Part shown: positions 63,834 to 64,000 of the stretch, in pieces | Numbering within the stretch: the stretch's first letter is position 1 | How the letters are laid out: every line of letters begins with the position of its first letter | NCBI RefSeq assembly: GCF_932526225.1 | Contig: NC_064039.1 | Coordinates: 9,256,139 to 9,320,138, forward strand | Length of the DNA: 64,000 nucleotides | From: Nematostella vectensis | Taxonomy: Eukaryota; Cnidaria; Anthozoa; Actiniaria; Edwardsiidae | Direction: 5' to 3' | The notes under the pieces: model-generated | Told to the model about the DNA's origin: nothing | Seen by the model: the letters and a program-made list of their open reading frames with translations, nothing else | The model's database searches: none | Made by a program: the position numbers and the translations under genes

Positions 63834-64000
63834 AACAAAAGTCCAACCACACAACTCGACAAGGTTTATCTGCTATATCGAGTACGCCAAACGGCTCTGT
63901 TATAGCCAGGGTCACGGTTGGTAGCTTTGAATGTCATTAGGACTAACGGTCGTTGTAATATGACAAAGCATAGATATGAATTTCAATGGACACATGGCGT
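63834..64000. other. 5' flank of the protease gene
   Basis: This short stretch upstream of the signal-peptide exon should contain the 5' UTR or promoter. I see no clear TATA box, initiator or other gene. Confidence 0.35.

Overview
The window is eukaryotic and looks like an anthozoan cnidarian, most likely a sea anemone such as Nematostella or a relative. It has spliced genes with GT-AG introns, animal-specific families (GRK, TRABID, Rab24), a secreted protease carrying three ShKT domains of the kind common in sea anemones, an AT-rich background and many small inverted-repeat transposons. The species call is inference; I cannot run a search.

Layout. Bases 1-12,891 are a satellite-like array of a 33-bp monomer with a 20-bp deletion variant and nested higher-order repeats. 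After about 3 kb of non-coding DNA come two + strand genes: a Rab24-type GTPase (8 coding exons, 15,987-20,810, 204 aa) and a GRK4/5/6-type G-protein-coupled receptor kinase (16 coding exons, 25,690-38,048, 568 aa). A 5.2-kb intergenic region with a degenerate tRNA-Asn-like sequence separates these from two minus-strand genes. One is a TRABID/ZRANB1-type K29/K33/K63 deubiquitinase (6 coding exons, 43,263-49,129, 685 aa). The other is a secreted mosaic protease with signal peptide, three ShKT, four TSP1 and a trypsin-type S1 domain (11 coding exons, 50,473-63,833, 660 aa). All ten introns of the protease gene are in phase 1. The exons of each model join in frame and give a full-length protein without internal stops.

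The four genes do not form an operon or an obvious pathway. GRK phosphorylates active GPCRs, TRABID edits ubiquitin chains, Rab24 is linked to autophagy and membrane traffic, and the protease is extracellular.

The most unusual signal is shared by all four genes. Introns repeatedly carry minisatellites whose unit contains a copy of the adjacent splice junction: the authentic 5' or 3' splice site, often with the neighbouring coding bases, is tandemly amplified into the intron, giving from one to about fifty decoy sites. Clear cases are GRK exons 11 and 13, TRABID exon 4, and protease exons 5 and 7. Weaker cases are GRK exons 14 and 15 and Rab24 exon 3.

The introns and spacers also hold several MITE families with visible terminal inverted repeats. 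Target-site duplications of 9 bp, TTAA and TA can be seen for three of them.
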